Shown: in pieces, positions 42,187-50,497 of the stretch | How the letters are laid out: each line of letters opens with the position of its first letter | How positions within the stretch are numbered: the stretch's first letter is position 1 | From: Roseomonas sp. E05 | Lineage (GTDB): Bacteria; Pseudomonadota; Alphaproteobacteria; Acetobacterales; Acetobacteraceae | Direction of reading: 5' to 3' | Length of the DNA stretch: 64,000 bases | Assembly: GCF_030063475.1 (NCBI RefSeq) | Contig: NZ_JASIRT010000006.1 | Span: 62,001-126,000, forward strand | Made by a program: the position numbers and the translations under genes | Notes under the pieces: generated by a model | Seen by the model: only the letters and a program-made list of their open reading frames with translations | What the model was told of the DNA's origin: nothing | Databases searched by the model: none

Positions 42187-43053
42187 ATGGCCCAGCCTCG
42201 CCGCCGCTTTCCGCCGCCCTGGCAGGACCGCCAGGGGCAGTTCTCGCCCCTGAAGCTGGCGGTGCTGCTGGGACTCACCCTGCCGGCGCTCTGGCTGGCC
42301 TGGCTGGCCTTCCGGGGCGGGCTCGGCCCACGCCCGATCATGGAGGCCATCCATCAGGCCGGCCTCTGGGCCGTGCGCATCCTGCTGCTGTCGCTGCTGA
42401 TCACCCCGCTGCGGCAGGTGCTGCGCTGGCCCCGCGCGATGCTGGTGCGCCGCATGCTGGGCCTGGGGGCGCTGGCCTATGCGTTGCTGCACCTCACCCT
42501 CTACGCGCTGGACCTGGGCTGGGACCTGGCGAAGGTGGCCAGCGAGATCGTGCTGCGCTTCTATCTGACGATCGGTTTCGTGGCGCTGCTCGGGCTGCTG
42601 GCGCTGGGCGTCACGTCCACCGATGGCTGGGTGCGCCGGCTCGGCGGCCCACGCTGGCAGCGCCTGCACCGGATCGTCTACGGCATCGGCGTGCTGGCAC
42701 TGGTGCATTTCGCCCTGCAGTCGAAAATCGATGTGACCGAGGCGATGCTGATGGCCGGCCTGTTCCTCTGGCTGATGGGCTATCGTGCGGTGGCGCCGAA
42801 GGGCGGTGCGCCGGGCCTGCTGAGGCTGGCTGGGCTGGCCGTGGCGGCGGCGCTGGGCACGGCGCTGCTGGAGGCCGGCTGGTACGCCGTGGGCACCGGC
42901 ATCCCGCCCTGGCCGGTGCTGGCGGCGAACCTGGATGTCAGCTTCGGGTTGCGCCCGGCGCTGTGGGTCGGGATCGCGGGCGCTGCCGCCGTGCTGCTGC
43001 GGGCTGCGCGCCTGCTGCGGGAACGCCTGCCGGCCGCGCGCCCGGCCCATTGA
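42187..43053 (+). CDS. msrQ: Haem-binding membrane subunit MsrQ (YedZ-like)
   Basis: 288-residue inner-membrane b-type haem protein with about six helices, the electron donor to the periplasmic methionine-sulfoxide reductase MsrP. Ferric-reductase-type motifs are visible: ILLLSLLITPLRQVLRWP, RRMLGLGALAYALLHLTLY with His, and WQRLHRIVYGIGVLALVHF with two His. The first 30 residues are polar and basic. msrP, which normally lies next to it, is absent here; the gene stands alone between DUF305 and cysS. Confidence 0.9.
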   Translation: MAQPRRRFPPPWQDRQGQFSPLKLAVLLGLTLPALWLAWLAFRGGLGPRPIMEAIHQAGLWAVRILLLSLLITPLRQVLRWPRAMLVRRMLGLGALAYALLHLTLYALDLGWDLAKVASEIVLRFYLTIGFVALLGLLALGVTSTDGWVRRLGGPRWQRLHRIVYGIGVLALVHFALQSKIDVTEAMLMAGLFLWLMGYRAVAPKGGAPGLLRLAGLAVAAALGTALLEAGWYAVGTGIPPWPVLAANLDVSFGLRPALWVGIAGAAAVLLRAARLLRERLPAARPAH

Positions 43054-43085
43054 GGCCAGGGCGCGGGCCAGGAGGGGAGGGGTGT

Positions 43086-44522
43086 TCAGGCCCGGCGCCA
43101 GGTGGTGCCGTCCGGCCCGTCCTCCAGCACGATGCCCTGCGCCGCCAGCTCGGCGCGGATGCGGTCGGCCTCCGCCCAGTCCTTCGCCTTCCGTGCCGCC
43201 AGCCGCGCGGCGATGGCGGCCTCGATGGCGGCCGCCTCGCTGCCGCCGCCGCCCTGGCGCCAGGCGACCGGATCGCTGCCCAGCAGCCCCAGCACTCCAG
43301 CCGCCTGTCGCATCGCCGCCGCCGCCTGGCCGGATTCCGGCTGCCAGTTCCGCCCGACACGGGCCAGCACCGTGGCCGCCGAGCCACCCACCGTCGCCAC
43401 GTTCTCCAGCGTGCGCAGGTCGCGCAGGCGGGTCAGGGCGAGGGGCGTGTTCAGGTCGTCCGCCAGCGGCTCCAACACCCATTCCGCCATCTCCGCCACC
43501 AGCGGGTCGTCCGCCTCGGGCTGCGGCAGGTCGCGGGCGAGCAGGGCGTAGAAGTCGTCCAGCTCGGCCTTGGCCTCCTCCAGCCGCTCGGCGGTGTAGT
43601 CGAGGGCGGCGCGGTAGTGCGTCTTGAGCAGCAGCAGGCGGAAGGCCTCGCCGGCCCAGGGTCCGCCGGCCAGGATGTCCCGCACGGTCAGGAAGTTGCC
43701 GAGCGACTTCGACATCTTCTCGCCGTTCACCAGCAGCATGCCGTTGTGCAGCCAGTAGCGGGCGAAGCGGCTGCCCGGGAAGGCGCAGACGGACTGCGCC
43801 AACTCGTTCTCGTGGTGCGGGAAGAGCAGGTCGTGCCCGCCGCCATGGATGTCGAAATCGGTGCCGAGATAGCGCCAGGACATGGCCGAGCACTCGATGT
43901 GCCAGCCCGGCCGGCCGCGGCCCCAGGGGCTCTCCCAACCCGGCAGGTCGGCCTCCGAGGGCTTCCAGAGCACGAAGTCACCGGGGTCGCGCTTGTAGGG
44001 CGCGACCTCCACGCGGGCGCCGGCCAGCATCTCCTCCGGCGAGCGGCCGGAGAGCGCGCCATAGGCGGCGTAGCTCGACACCGCGAAGAGCACATGCCCC
44101 TCGGCGACATAGGCGTTGCCATTGGCGATCAGCCGCTCGATCAGGGTGATCATGCGGTCGATATTCTCGGTCGCCCGCGGCTCCTCATCCGGCGGCAGGC
44201 AGCCGAGCGCCACCATGTCGCGGTGGAAGTCGGCCGCGGTGCGGGCGGTGATGGCGGCGATCGGCTCGCCGCTCTCGCGCGAGCGGGCGTTGATCTTGTC
44301 GTCCACGTCCGTGATGTTGCGGACATAAGTGACGCGCGGGAAGCGCCGGCGCAGCAGGCGCGCCAGCACGTCGAACACCACGACCGGGCGGGCATTGCCG
44401 AGATGCGCGAGGTCATAGACCGTCGGGCCGCACACATAGAGGCGCACATGCTGCGGATCGAGCGGGACAAACGTCTCCCGCCGGCGCGTGGCGCTGTTGT
44501 GGAAGGCCAGTTCGGTCATCAC
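43086..44522 (-). CDS. cysS: Cysteinyl-tRNA synthetase
   Basis: 478-residue class I synthetase charging tRNA-Cys. The HIGH-type motif reads LAHLGNARP after the zinc Cys in YVCGPTVYD, further zinc ligands are in [13 protein letters not shown] and FPHHENE, and the KMSKS loop is [11 protein letters not shown]. The C-terminal anticodon-binding helical domain is present. Start is the family start. Convergent with msrQ. Confidence 0.97.
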   Translation of the reverse strand: MMTELAFHNSATRRRETFVPLDPQHVRLYVCGPTVYDLAHLGNARPVVVFDVLARLLRRRFPRVTYVRNITDVDDKINARSRESGEPIAAITARTAADFHRDMVALGCLPPDEEPRATENIDRMITLIERLIANGNAYVAEGHVLFAVSSYAAYGALSGRSPEEMLAGARVEVAPYKRDPGDFVLWKPSEADLPGWESPWGRGRPGWHIECSAMSWRYLGTDFDIHGGGHDLLFPHHENELAQSVCAFPGSRFARYWLHNGMLLVNGEKMSKSLGNFLTVRDILAGGPWAGEAFRLLLLKTHYRAALDYTAERLEEAKAELDDFYALLARDLPQPEADDPLVAEMAEWVLEPLADDLNTPLALTRLRDLRTLENVATVGGSAATVLARVGRNWQPESGQAAAAMRQAAGVLGLLGSDPVAWRQGGGGSEAAAIEAAIAARLAARKAKDWAEADRIRAELAAQGIVLEDGPDGTTWRRA

Positions 44523-44620
44523 GCTGCCTTGTCGGGCTGGTTGGCGGGAACGAGGGGGGGTCGTGCGCCAGATCGGCGCCCCGCGTCAACCTCCGAGCTA
44601 CGGCGGCGGGGCCGGAGGGC

Positions 44621-46495
44621 TCAGGCAGCCCGCCGACAGAGGGTGGCGAACTGGTCGGGCGACATGGGGCGGCCGTAGAGGTAGCCCTGGACCTCCTCGC
44701 AGCCTTCCTGACGCAGCAGCTCCGCCTGCTCGCTGCTCTCCACCCCCTCCGCATGGGCGCGGATACCCAGCGTCTGGCTGATGCCCATCACGGCGCGCAC
44801 GACCGCCTTGGCCTTCGGGTCATCGGCCAGATGCCGCACGAAGCTGCGGTCGATCTTGATCTTGTCGAAGGCGAAGCGGCTGAGATAGCCGAGACTGGAA
44901 TAGCCGGTCCCGAAATCGTCCATCGCGAGCCGCACGCCAAGGTTCCGCAACCGGCCCAGGGCTTCGAGCGTGTCGGGGGTGTCGCGCAGCAGGATGCCCT
45001 CGGTGATCTCCAGCTCCAGCCGCTCCGGCGCCAGGCCCGCCCGCTGCAGCGCCGCCTTCACTGTCCCGTCCAGGTCGGGCAGCAGGAACTGCAGCGGCGA
45101 CACGTTGACCGCGACGCCGATCGGCGCCGGCCAGAGCGCGGCTTCGCGGCAGGCTTCCTGCAGCACCCAGGCCCCGAGCGGCCCGATCAGTCCGATCTCC
45201 TCCGCCAGGCCGATGAACCGGTCGGGCGGGATGTCGCCATGGCCGGGGCGGTGCCAGCGCAGCAGCGCCTCCGCACCGAGCACGCGTCCCGAGGCCAGGC
45301 AGACCAGCGGCTGGTAGGCCAGGCGGAACTGGCCCTCCTGCAGCGCGCGCCGCAGGTCCCGCTCCAGGGCGTGCCGCTCCCGCAACTGCTCGTTCAGCTC
45401 CGGCGTGAAGAAGCGGAACCCGGCGTGGCCGCTCCGCTTCGCCTGATACATCGCGAGATCGGCCTGCTGCACCAAATCATGGGGACCGGCCGGCTCGCCC
45501 GGGCATCCGAGCGCGATGCCGATGCTGGCGCCGATCTCGACCTGATGGCTTCCCAGGACGAAGGGCGTGGCGAACTGCGCGAGCAGCCGGGTGGCCAGGG
45601 CGGCGGCGGCCTCGGGCCGGGTGCCGGTCTGCAGGATGGCGAATTCGTCGCCGCCGAGGCGTGCCAGGACGTCGCCGGCGCGCAGCGCCCCGGAGAGCCG
45701 CCGGGCCACCGCGATGAGCAGCGCATCGCCGCTGGCATGCCCGAATGTATCGTTGACCGGCTTGAAGCGGTCGAGATCGATCAGCAGGACCGCCAGGGCT
45801 TCATCCTCCCGCCGCGTGCCTTGCCACGCCTGCAGCAGCCGGTCCTGGAAGGCGTCGCGATTCATCAGGCCGGTCAGGGAGTCATGGGTGGAGAGATGGG
45901 CGGCCCGGCCGAGCGCATCGGCCAGCGCGCGGAACGGCAGCAGCCGCAGCAGGAGGAAGACCAGCAGGCCGAGTCCGGCGCAGGGAGCCAGCAGCAGGGC
46001 GGCGCCCAGGAAGGCGGGCCGCACCGAGCGCACCACCTCGACCTGCCACAGCACATCCCCCTCCGTGACAAAGAGGGCGCGGCGACGCAGCACGGGGGCC
46101 GGCAGGGCCACTTCCGGCTCCTCGGCGATCAGGACGGTGCCGTCCGCCCATAGGAGGCGCTGGATCTCCGGCTGCTGCCCGCCCGCCTCGCCGCGCAGGA
46201 TGCGCCGGAGGTAGGCTTCGCTGCCGGGCGCATTCAGCAGCCAGCCCTGCCGCGTCAGCGCGGCCGCCAGGGAGCGGGCCCGCGCTTCAAGCGCTCCGAC
46301 CTCATAGGCACGCTGCCCCAGGAAATAGCTGGCGGGCGGCACGAGGGCGGTGACGAGCGCCGCCAGCAGCGCCAGCAGCGCGATGAGGGCAGACAACGGA
46401 TTACGGTGCGACGCGAACATCCGGCTCCAGCCGGGGCGAGCGCCGGGCTTCGAGGCTGTGCGGGCAGAGGGCCCCGCGGCGAGGCTCTGCGTCAT
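44621..46495 (-). CDS. Membrane GGDEF-EAL cyclic di-GMP protein
   Basis: 624-residue inner-membrane protein. One membrane segment near residues 32-58 and another near 160-188 bracket a small periplasmic region (about 60-155); then comes a GGDEF domain (about 205-365) with intact RLGGDEF and an RAGD inhibitory site, then an EAL domain (375-620) with intact GAEALLRW, AMDDFGTGYSSLGYL and KIDRSFVR. Both catalytic sites look active, so the net effect depends on regulation. AGGAGGG lies ten bases before the ATG. It is divergent from the N-carbamoyl-amino acid hydrolase gene. Confidence 0.9.
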   Translation of the reverse strand: MTQSLAAGPSARTASKPGARPGWSRMFASHRNPLSALIALLALLAALVTALVPPASYFLGQRAYEVGALEARARSLAAALTRQGWLLNAPGSEAYLRRILRGEAGGQQPEIQRLLWADGTVLIAEEPEVALPAPVLRRRALFVTEGDVLWQVEVVRSVRPAFLGAALLLAPCAGLGLLVFLLLRLLPFRALADALGRAAHLSTHDSLTGLMNRDAFQDRLLQAWQGTRREDEALAVLLIDLDRFKPVNDTFGHASGDALLIAVARRLSGALRAGDVLARLGGDEFAILQTGTRPEAAAALATRLLAQFATPFVLGSHQVEIGASIGIALGCPGEPAGPHDLVQQADLAMYQAKRSGHAGFRFFTPELNEQLRERHALERDLRRALQEGQFRLAYQPLVCLASGRVLGAEALLRWHRPGHGDIPPDRFIGLAEEIGLIGPLGAWVLQEACREAALWPAPIGVAVNVSPLQFLLPDLDGTVKAALQRAGLAPERLELEITEGILLRDTPDTLEALGRLRNLGVRLAMDDFGTGYSSLGYLSRFAFDKIKIDRSFVRHLADDPKAKAVVRAVMGISQTLGIRAHAEGVESSEQAELLRQEGCEEVQGYLYGRPMSPDQFATLCRRAA

Positions 46496-46689
46496 TGAAG
46501 ATGGTCCCTCCTGGGCCCTCCACGCGGCAAAAAGCGCGCCATCGTCGAGCAGCGGCAGATTGGCTGAGCACGCGTCGCCAGCCGGTTAACACGGGGGCTG
46601 GCTGCCGCGCCGGATTGCCTCCCGGGGAAGGCTGCGGCATTCGGGGAAAGTCCATCCGCCGCCATGCGGTCCAGCTGAGGGTTTCCGCC

Positions 46690-47640
46690 ATGTCCCGTAT
46701 CCTGCGTGTCGCCGCTGCCCAGATGGGGCCGACACAACGCGCCGATTCCCGTTCGCAGACCCTGGCGCGGATGATCGCCCTGCTGGAGCAGGCGGCGGCC
46801 GGCGGTGCGCAGCTCGTGGTCTTCCCCGAGCTGGCCTTCACCACCTTCTTCCCGCGCTGGCTGCTCGACGAGTCGGCGCTTGACGCCTTCTATGAGACCG
46901 CCATGCCGGGCCCCGGCACGCAGGCGCTGTTCGACCGCGCGCGCGCACTCGGGGTCGGCTTCTATGTCGGCTATGCCGAGAAGACGCCGGAGGGCAAGCG
47001 CTTCAACAGCGCCATCACCGTCGGGCCGGACGGCACGCTGCTCCAGAAATACCGCAAGATGCACCTGCCGGGCTCGGTCGAGCCACGCGCCGGCTCCCGC
47101 TTCCAGCAGCTTGAGAAGCGCTACTTCGAGTACGGGGACCTCGGCTTCCCGGCCTTCCGGGGTCCGGCCTCCTGGGGCGAGCCCGTGCTGGGCATGCTGG
47201 TCTGCAATGACCGCCGCTGGCCGGAAGCCTGGCGCATGTACGGGTTGCAGGGGCTGGAGATGCTGCTGGTCGGCTACAACTCGGCCGCCTACGACCCCAA
47301 TGGCGGCGACGGTGAAGACGCCGCGCTGCGCACCTTCCACTCGCAGCTGATGGCGCAGGCCAATGCCTACATGAACGCGAGCTGGGCGGTGGCGGTGGCC
47401 AAGGCAGGGGATGAGGATGGCTCAGGCCTGATCGGCGGCTCCTGCATCGTGGACCCGAACGGACGCATCGTGGCGGAGGCAAGGACTTTGGCCGACGAGG
47501 TCATCCTGGCCGAATGCGACCTCGATCTCTGCCGCCAGGGTAAGGAGAAGATGTTCAACTTCGCGGCCCATCGCCGCCCGGAAGCCTATGGGCTGATCAC
47601 CAGCCAGAGGGGTGCCGAGCCGCCGGCCCGCGCGGGGTGA
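46690..47640 (+). CDS. N-carbamoyl-D-amino acid hydrolase (nitrilase superfamily)
   Basis: 316-residue cytoplasmic enzyme hydrolysing N-carbamoyl-D-amino acids to D-amino acids, CO2 and ammonia, the last step of D-hydantoin breakdown. The catalytic triad is Glu47 in VVFPELAFTTFFPRW, Lys123 in YRKMHLPG and Cys172 in VCNDRRWPEAWR. The RYFEYGDLGFPAF and FNFAAHRRPEAYGLI segments closely follow the Agrobacterium enzyme. The ATG at 46690 gives the family length. No hydantoinase or racemase is adjacent. A 13-bp hairpin follows. Confidence 0.92.
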   Translation: MSRILRVAAAQMGPTQRADSRSQTLARMIALLEQAAAGGAQLVVFPELAFTTFFPRWLLDESALDAFYETAMPGPGTQALFDRARALGVGFYVGYAEKTPEGKRFNSAITVGPDGTLLQKYRKMHLPGSVEPRAGSRFQQLEKRYFEYGDLGFPAFRGPASWGEPVLGMLVCNDRRWPEAWRMYGLQGLEMLLVGYNSAAYDPNGGDGEDAALRTFHSQLMAQANAYMNASWAVAVAKAGDEDGSGLIGGSCIVDPNGRIVAEARTLADEVILAECDLDLCRQGKEKMFNFAAHRRPEAYGLITSQRGAEPPARAG

Positions 47641-47646
47641 GGGAAG

Positions 47647-47679
47647 GCGGTGTCCGCCCGGAGTTGGGGCGGACACCGC
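47647..47679 (+). terminator. 13-bp hairpin after the N-carbamoylase gene
   Basis: GCGGTGTCCGCCC (47647-47659) pairs perfectly with GGGCGGACACCGC (47667-47679), 6 bases past the stop codon. No T tract. Confidence 0.6.
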
Positions 47680-47704
47680 GCAAGTCATCCATCAGGCAGA
47701 CGAA

Positions 47705-47726
47705 AGCCCGGCTGGGGGGCCGGGCT
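47705..47726 (-). terminator. Hairpin after the 58-residue gene
   Basis: AGCCCGGC (47705-47712) pairs with GCCGGGCT (47719-47726). It lies 31 bases past the stop of the small minus-strand gene. Confidence 0.45.
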
Positions 47727-47757
47727 CCGCGGAGAACAGGGATGGGTAGGAAGAGGC

Positions 47758-47934
47758 TTACCAGCGGCCGAAGGAGCCGAGCGTAAGGGGGTTGCGCTCG
47801 CCCCAGGAGTTCCAGCTGGCATAGCCGCTGCCAGCTTCGCTGCGGAAGGTGTCGTAGCGATCGCCTTCCGGAGCGGCAGGGCTCGGGCGGCGCTCGGCAG
47901 TCGTTTCGCTCTGGGTCGGCTTGCGGTCCATCAT
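47758..47934 (-). CDS. Small hypothetical protein, 58 residues
   Basis: Short gene reading MMDRKPTQSETTAERR at the start and NSWGERNPLTLGSFGRW at the end. I do not recognise it. It has no Cys or membrane segment, a polar N-terminal half and a Trp/Gly/Ser-rich C-terminal third with WNSW. Support for a real gene is a perfect AGGAGG seven bases before the first of two ATG codons, GC-rich third positions through the frame, and a terminator-like hairpin after it. A palindromic motif shared with the next gene lies 43-67 bases upstream. Function unknown. Confidence 0.65.
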   Translation of the reverse strand: MMDRKPTQSETTAERRPSPAAPEGDRYDTFRSEAGSGYASWNSWGERNPLTLGSFGRW

Positions 47935-47961
47935 AGGGCGGCCTCCTCTGCTGTCATCCTA

Positions 47962-48025
47962 ATTAGGGCAAGTCGTGCCACATTTCAGCCCTAAATGTGG
48001 CGGTTCTGGCTTATTTTGCCCTAAT
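47962..48025. promoter_or_regulatory. Nested inverted repeats upstream of the small gene
   Basis: Outer arms ATTAGGGCAA (47962-47971) and TTGCCCTAAT (48016-48025), both perfect; inner arms GCCACATTT (47977-47985) and AAATGTGGC (47993-48001), also perfect. The inner half-site AAATGTGGC matches the half-site before the AT-hook gene. Position fits an operator over the promoter of the 58-residue gene. Confidence 0.55.
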
Positions 48026-48043
48026 CGTGAAGAGAACGGCCGG

Positions 48044-48174
48044 TTATGTGCCGCCCCCGGACGGCTGCGAGGGGTGGGTGGATCGAAAAAATACTCTATA
48101 TTTCAGGTATTTATTGGTGATTCTGCAACGGAGGGGAAGAACACAGGCGGCCCAATTCAGGACACATTTGCCTC
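48044..48174. other. AT-rich spacer with further half-sites
   Basis: Between the nested repeats and the end of the AT-hook-like gene. It contains TTATGTGCCG (48044-48053) and GACACATTTG (48161-48170), single half-sites of the same motif, and an A/T-rich run near 48085-48125. No gene is convincing here. Confidence 0.4.
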
Positions 48175-48699
48175 TCATCCCTTCCTATGGGAGGCGCCTG
48201 GTGCAAGCCGCGCAGCAATGCGTGCCCACTCCTCCGCCAGGCCGTACGCTGCGAGAACCCGTGTGGCGGTCTCGCTGTAGCCACGGATCTCGCCAATTTC
48301 GAGCTTGAAGGCCGCGGCTTCGGGAGAATCCGTGAGCAGAAGATCAGTTAGCAGGCGCAGCGTGTCTCCGACCTCGCTTCGGCGAGCTTCTCGCTTCAAA
48401 CGGCTCCTGAGGGAGTTCGACATGGGCTCGCCGAAGCGCGGCGGCCGCCCCCGCTTCTTCTGTGGCGACACGGAATTCCGCACGGCGGCCTCATTTCCTG
48501 CATCGCCGCACGGCGTCTCGTCATGGCGCTCCGCAGCCGCCTGGACGTACCGATCGCCTGCGCTGCCCTCGGCTGTGCTGTCCGCTTGCGCCTGCTCTTC
48601 CCGCGGCCGGGGGACGCTGCCTCCGGCGGGCACCGGGTCTACACTCTCCTGTTGGGGTTCGCGCTTTTGCGGCGCTACAGAATCCCGGGCCCTGCCCAT
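48175..48699 (-). CDS. Hypothetical protein with AT-hook-like motif, 174 residues
   Basis: I do not recognise the family. The first 90 residues are polar and probably disordered (many E, Q, P, A). Then comes a basic AT-hook-like KKRGRPPRFGEP and a basic stretch SLRSRLKREARRSE, followed by a helical domain (DTLRLLTDLLLTDSPEAAAF and GYSETATRVLAAYGLAEEWA). A short motif occurs twice: DSVAPQKRE and NSVSPQKKR. The ATG at 48699 with GGAGAG six bases upstream is clearly better than the TTG at 48804. Copies of one palindrome precede the gene, suggesting self-regulation. A DNA-binding role is inference. Confidence 0.65.
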   Translation of the reverse strand: MGRARDSVAPQKREPQQESVDPVPAGGSVPRPREEQAQADSTAEGSAGDRYVQAAAERHDETPCGDAGNEAAVRNSVSPQKKRGRPPRFGEPMSNSLRSRLKREARRSEVGDTLRLLTDLLLTDSPEAAAFKLEIGEIRGYSETATRVLAAYGLAEEWARIAARLAPGASHRKG

Positions 48700-48713
48700 G
48701 ACGCTCTCCGGCT

Positions 48714-48731
48714 TTATGTGGCGCCACGTAA
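48714..48731. promoter_or_regulatory. Palindromic operator candidate, proximal
   Basis: TTATGTGGC and GCCACGTAA are inverted halves agreeing at 8 of 9 positions, located 15-32 bases before the ATG of the AT-hook-like gene. Confidence 0.5.
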
Positions 48732-48761
48732 GATGCCCAAGGCGGGGCTGGACCACAAGTA

Positions 48762-48779
48762 TTTCGTGGCGACACATAA
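48762..48779. promoter_or_regulatory. Palindromic operator candidate, distal
   Basis: TTTCGTGGCGACACATAA shares GTGGCGACAC with the proximal site (one mismatch in the 10-bp core) and lies 48 bases further upstream. The dyad itself is imperfect (6 of 9). Confidence 0.4.
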
Positions 48780-49164
48780 AACTTGCCAGATCCTCTAAGC
48801 TCAAGGCTCCGAAGATATTCTAAGCAGGCACAGAGCAGCGCTTCGCTCCAGGGCGTGCAGCAGGGCGCCGCTTGCAGGGGGAAGGGCGGCGATCGCGACG
48901 GTGCCGTGGCTCAGCCATGCTGCCCGCTCCACATGCAACAGCAGCCAGGAAACCGGCCCTTGCTTATGGCAGGTCATGCCGCCGCGCCGCAGCGCGAGGG
49001 CACCTCAAGGATCGTCGGCGGTCATGCGTGAATCAGGCACCGCCCAGCCAGCGACAGTAGAAGACGCGGTCCTGGCAGGAAGGTGGGAGGGCAACAGACA
49101 AAGGCGGCTCCGAGCAAAAAGCCGGGCCACCTTCGTCATCATCTACAAATGCTTGGGAGAGTTG
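48780..49164. other. Non-coding stretch before tRNA-Gln
   Basis: About 385 bases with mixed composition. I see no gene with credible codon use, no transposase fragment and no direct repeat of the tRNA end. Confidence 0.5.
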
Positions 49165-49238
49165 TGGCTGGGGAACCTGGATTCGAACCAAGACTGCCCG
49201 AGTCAGAGTCGGGAGTTCTACCGTTAAACTATTCCCCA
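49165..49238 (-). tRNA. tRNA-Gln (CTG)
   Basis: Read on the minus strand it starts TGGGGAATAGTTTAACGG, has an anticodon stem CCCGA/TCGGG with loop CTCTGAC (anticodon CTG), T-arm GGTTCGAATCC and ends TTCCCCA-G-CCA, with CCA encoded. The 7-bp acceptor stem pairs fully. 74 bases. Confidence 0.95.
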
Positions 49239-49356
49239 CCAGCCGCCCGGCGGTGGCGGCGATATAGCGCCGGTGCAGGAGTGATGCAACCCGTCTGGTG
49301 AATCGTTCCGCAGTGCGATGCGAAACTTCTTGCTCTCGCCGCCCATAGGTCGGATC

Positions 49357-50484
49357 ATGAAAAAGCCCCCCGTGTTGCCGCTGCCCCGGCGGCCGTGGGA
49401 AGGCCGAATCATCATGCCAGAAGCTGTATCCCGCCCTGCCATCACCTCGCCCCGCACCTGCCCGGACCGTGCTGCCGGGATATTCGCGGCGATTGACCTG
49501 GGCACCAACAACTGTCGGCTTCTGGTAGGCGCCCCCACCGCCTCCGGCTCCTTCCGCGTGCTGGACAGCTACAGCCGGGTCGTCCGGCTGGGGGAGGGGC
49601 TGGCGACCCATGGGCTGCTCTCCGAAGGAGCCATGGGCCGGGCGCTGACAGCCCTCCAGACATGCGCGCAGAAGCTGCTGCGGCGGCCGCTGCGCCGGCT
49701 TCTGGCCGTCACCACCGAGGCCTGCCGGCAGGCCCGCAACGGCCCGGCCTTCGTGGCCGAGGCGCGCGCCGCCACCGGCCTGCCCATCCGCATCATCTCG
49801 GCGCGGGAGGAGGCGGAACTGGCCATGGAATCCTGCGCGCCGCTGCTGCGTACGCAGGACCGGCGGGCGCTGCTGTTCGACATCGGCGGCGGCAGCACCG
49901 AGATCGCCTGGATCCGCAGCGAGGGCCGCGGCGCCACCGAGCTGATCGGCTATATCTCGCTGCCGCTCGGCGTCGTGACCCTGGCCGAGCGGGCCGGGCT
50001 CTGCTGTGGCACGCCGGAGGGCTTCCGGCGGGTGGTGGACGAGGTCGCCGAGGAACTGTCCCGCTTCGACCATGTGCACAGCATCGCGCGCGAGATGCGG
50101 GCGGGCGGAGTGCGGCTGATGGGCACCAGCGGCACCGTCACCACCCTGGCCGGCGTGGCCCTGGCGCTGCCGCGCTACTCCCGCCCGCTGATCGATGGCC
50201 GCGTGCTGGATACCGAGGCCGCCGACCAGGCGCTGCGTGACCTTTTCGCCCTCGGCCCGGAGGGGCTGCGGGCGCATCCCTGCATCGGGCCGGAGCGCGC
50301 CGACTTCGTGCTGCCGGGCTGCGCCATCTATGCGGCGATCCGGAAGGTGTGGCCCTCCTCCTCCGTCACGGTTGCCGACCGGGGACTGCGGGAGGGCATG
50401 TTGCTGCGCATGATGCGGCAGGAGCGGGCGGCGCCCCGCCGCGCCGCCGCCTGGCACCGGGCGGCCGCGCATCCCGCCCCTTGA
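49357..50484 (+). CDS. Ppx/GppA-family phosphatase
   Basis: About 375-residue exopolyphosphatase or pppGpp phosphohydrolase-type enzyme of the actin-like ATPase fold. Motifs are AAIDLGTNNCRLLVG, TTEACRQARNGPAF, ISAREEAELAM, LFDIGGGSTEIAWI and GTSGTVTTLAG. It is shorter than E. coli Ppx and lacks the C-terminal HD domain, as is usual in alphaproteobacteria. Start uncertain: ATG at 49357, with 49318 and 49414 also in frame. rlmE follows after 13 bases, a common pair in this class. Confidence 0.88.
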   Translation: MKKPPVLPLPRRPWEGRIIMPEAVSRPAITSPRTCPDRAAGIFAAIDLGTNNCRLLVGAPTASGSFRVLDSYSRVVRLGEGLATHGLLSEGAMGRALTALQTCAQKLLRRPLRRLLAVTTEACRQARNGPAFVAEARAATGLPIRIISAREEAELAMESCAPLLRTQDRRALLFDIGGGSTEIAWIRSEGRGATELIGYISLPLGVVTLAERAGLCCGTPEGFRRVVDEVAEELSRFDHVHSIAREMRAGGVRLMGTSGTVTTLAGVALALPRYSRPLIDGRVLDTEAADQALRDLFALGPEGLRAHPCIGPERADFVLPGCAIYAAIRKVWPSSSVTVADRGLREGMLLRMMRQERAAPRRAAAWHRAAAHPAP

Positions 50485-50497
50485 GGATGGAGAAATC

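Noticed and set aside
47997-48308. Plus-strand 103-codon frame opposite the AT-hook-like gene
   Set aside because: Codon usage does not fit, it runs through the inverted repeats, and the minus-strand gene has a much better ribosome site.
49033-49238. Minus-strand frame reading through tRNA-Gln
   Set aside because: The translated tRNA segment is a common artefact; the upstream part is the shadow of the ppx gene.
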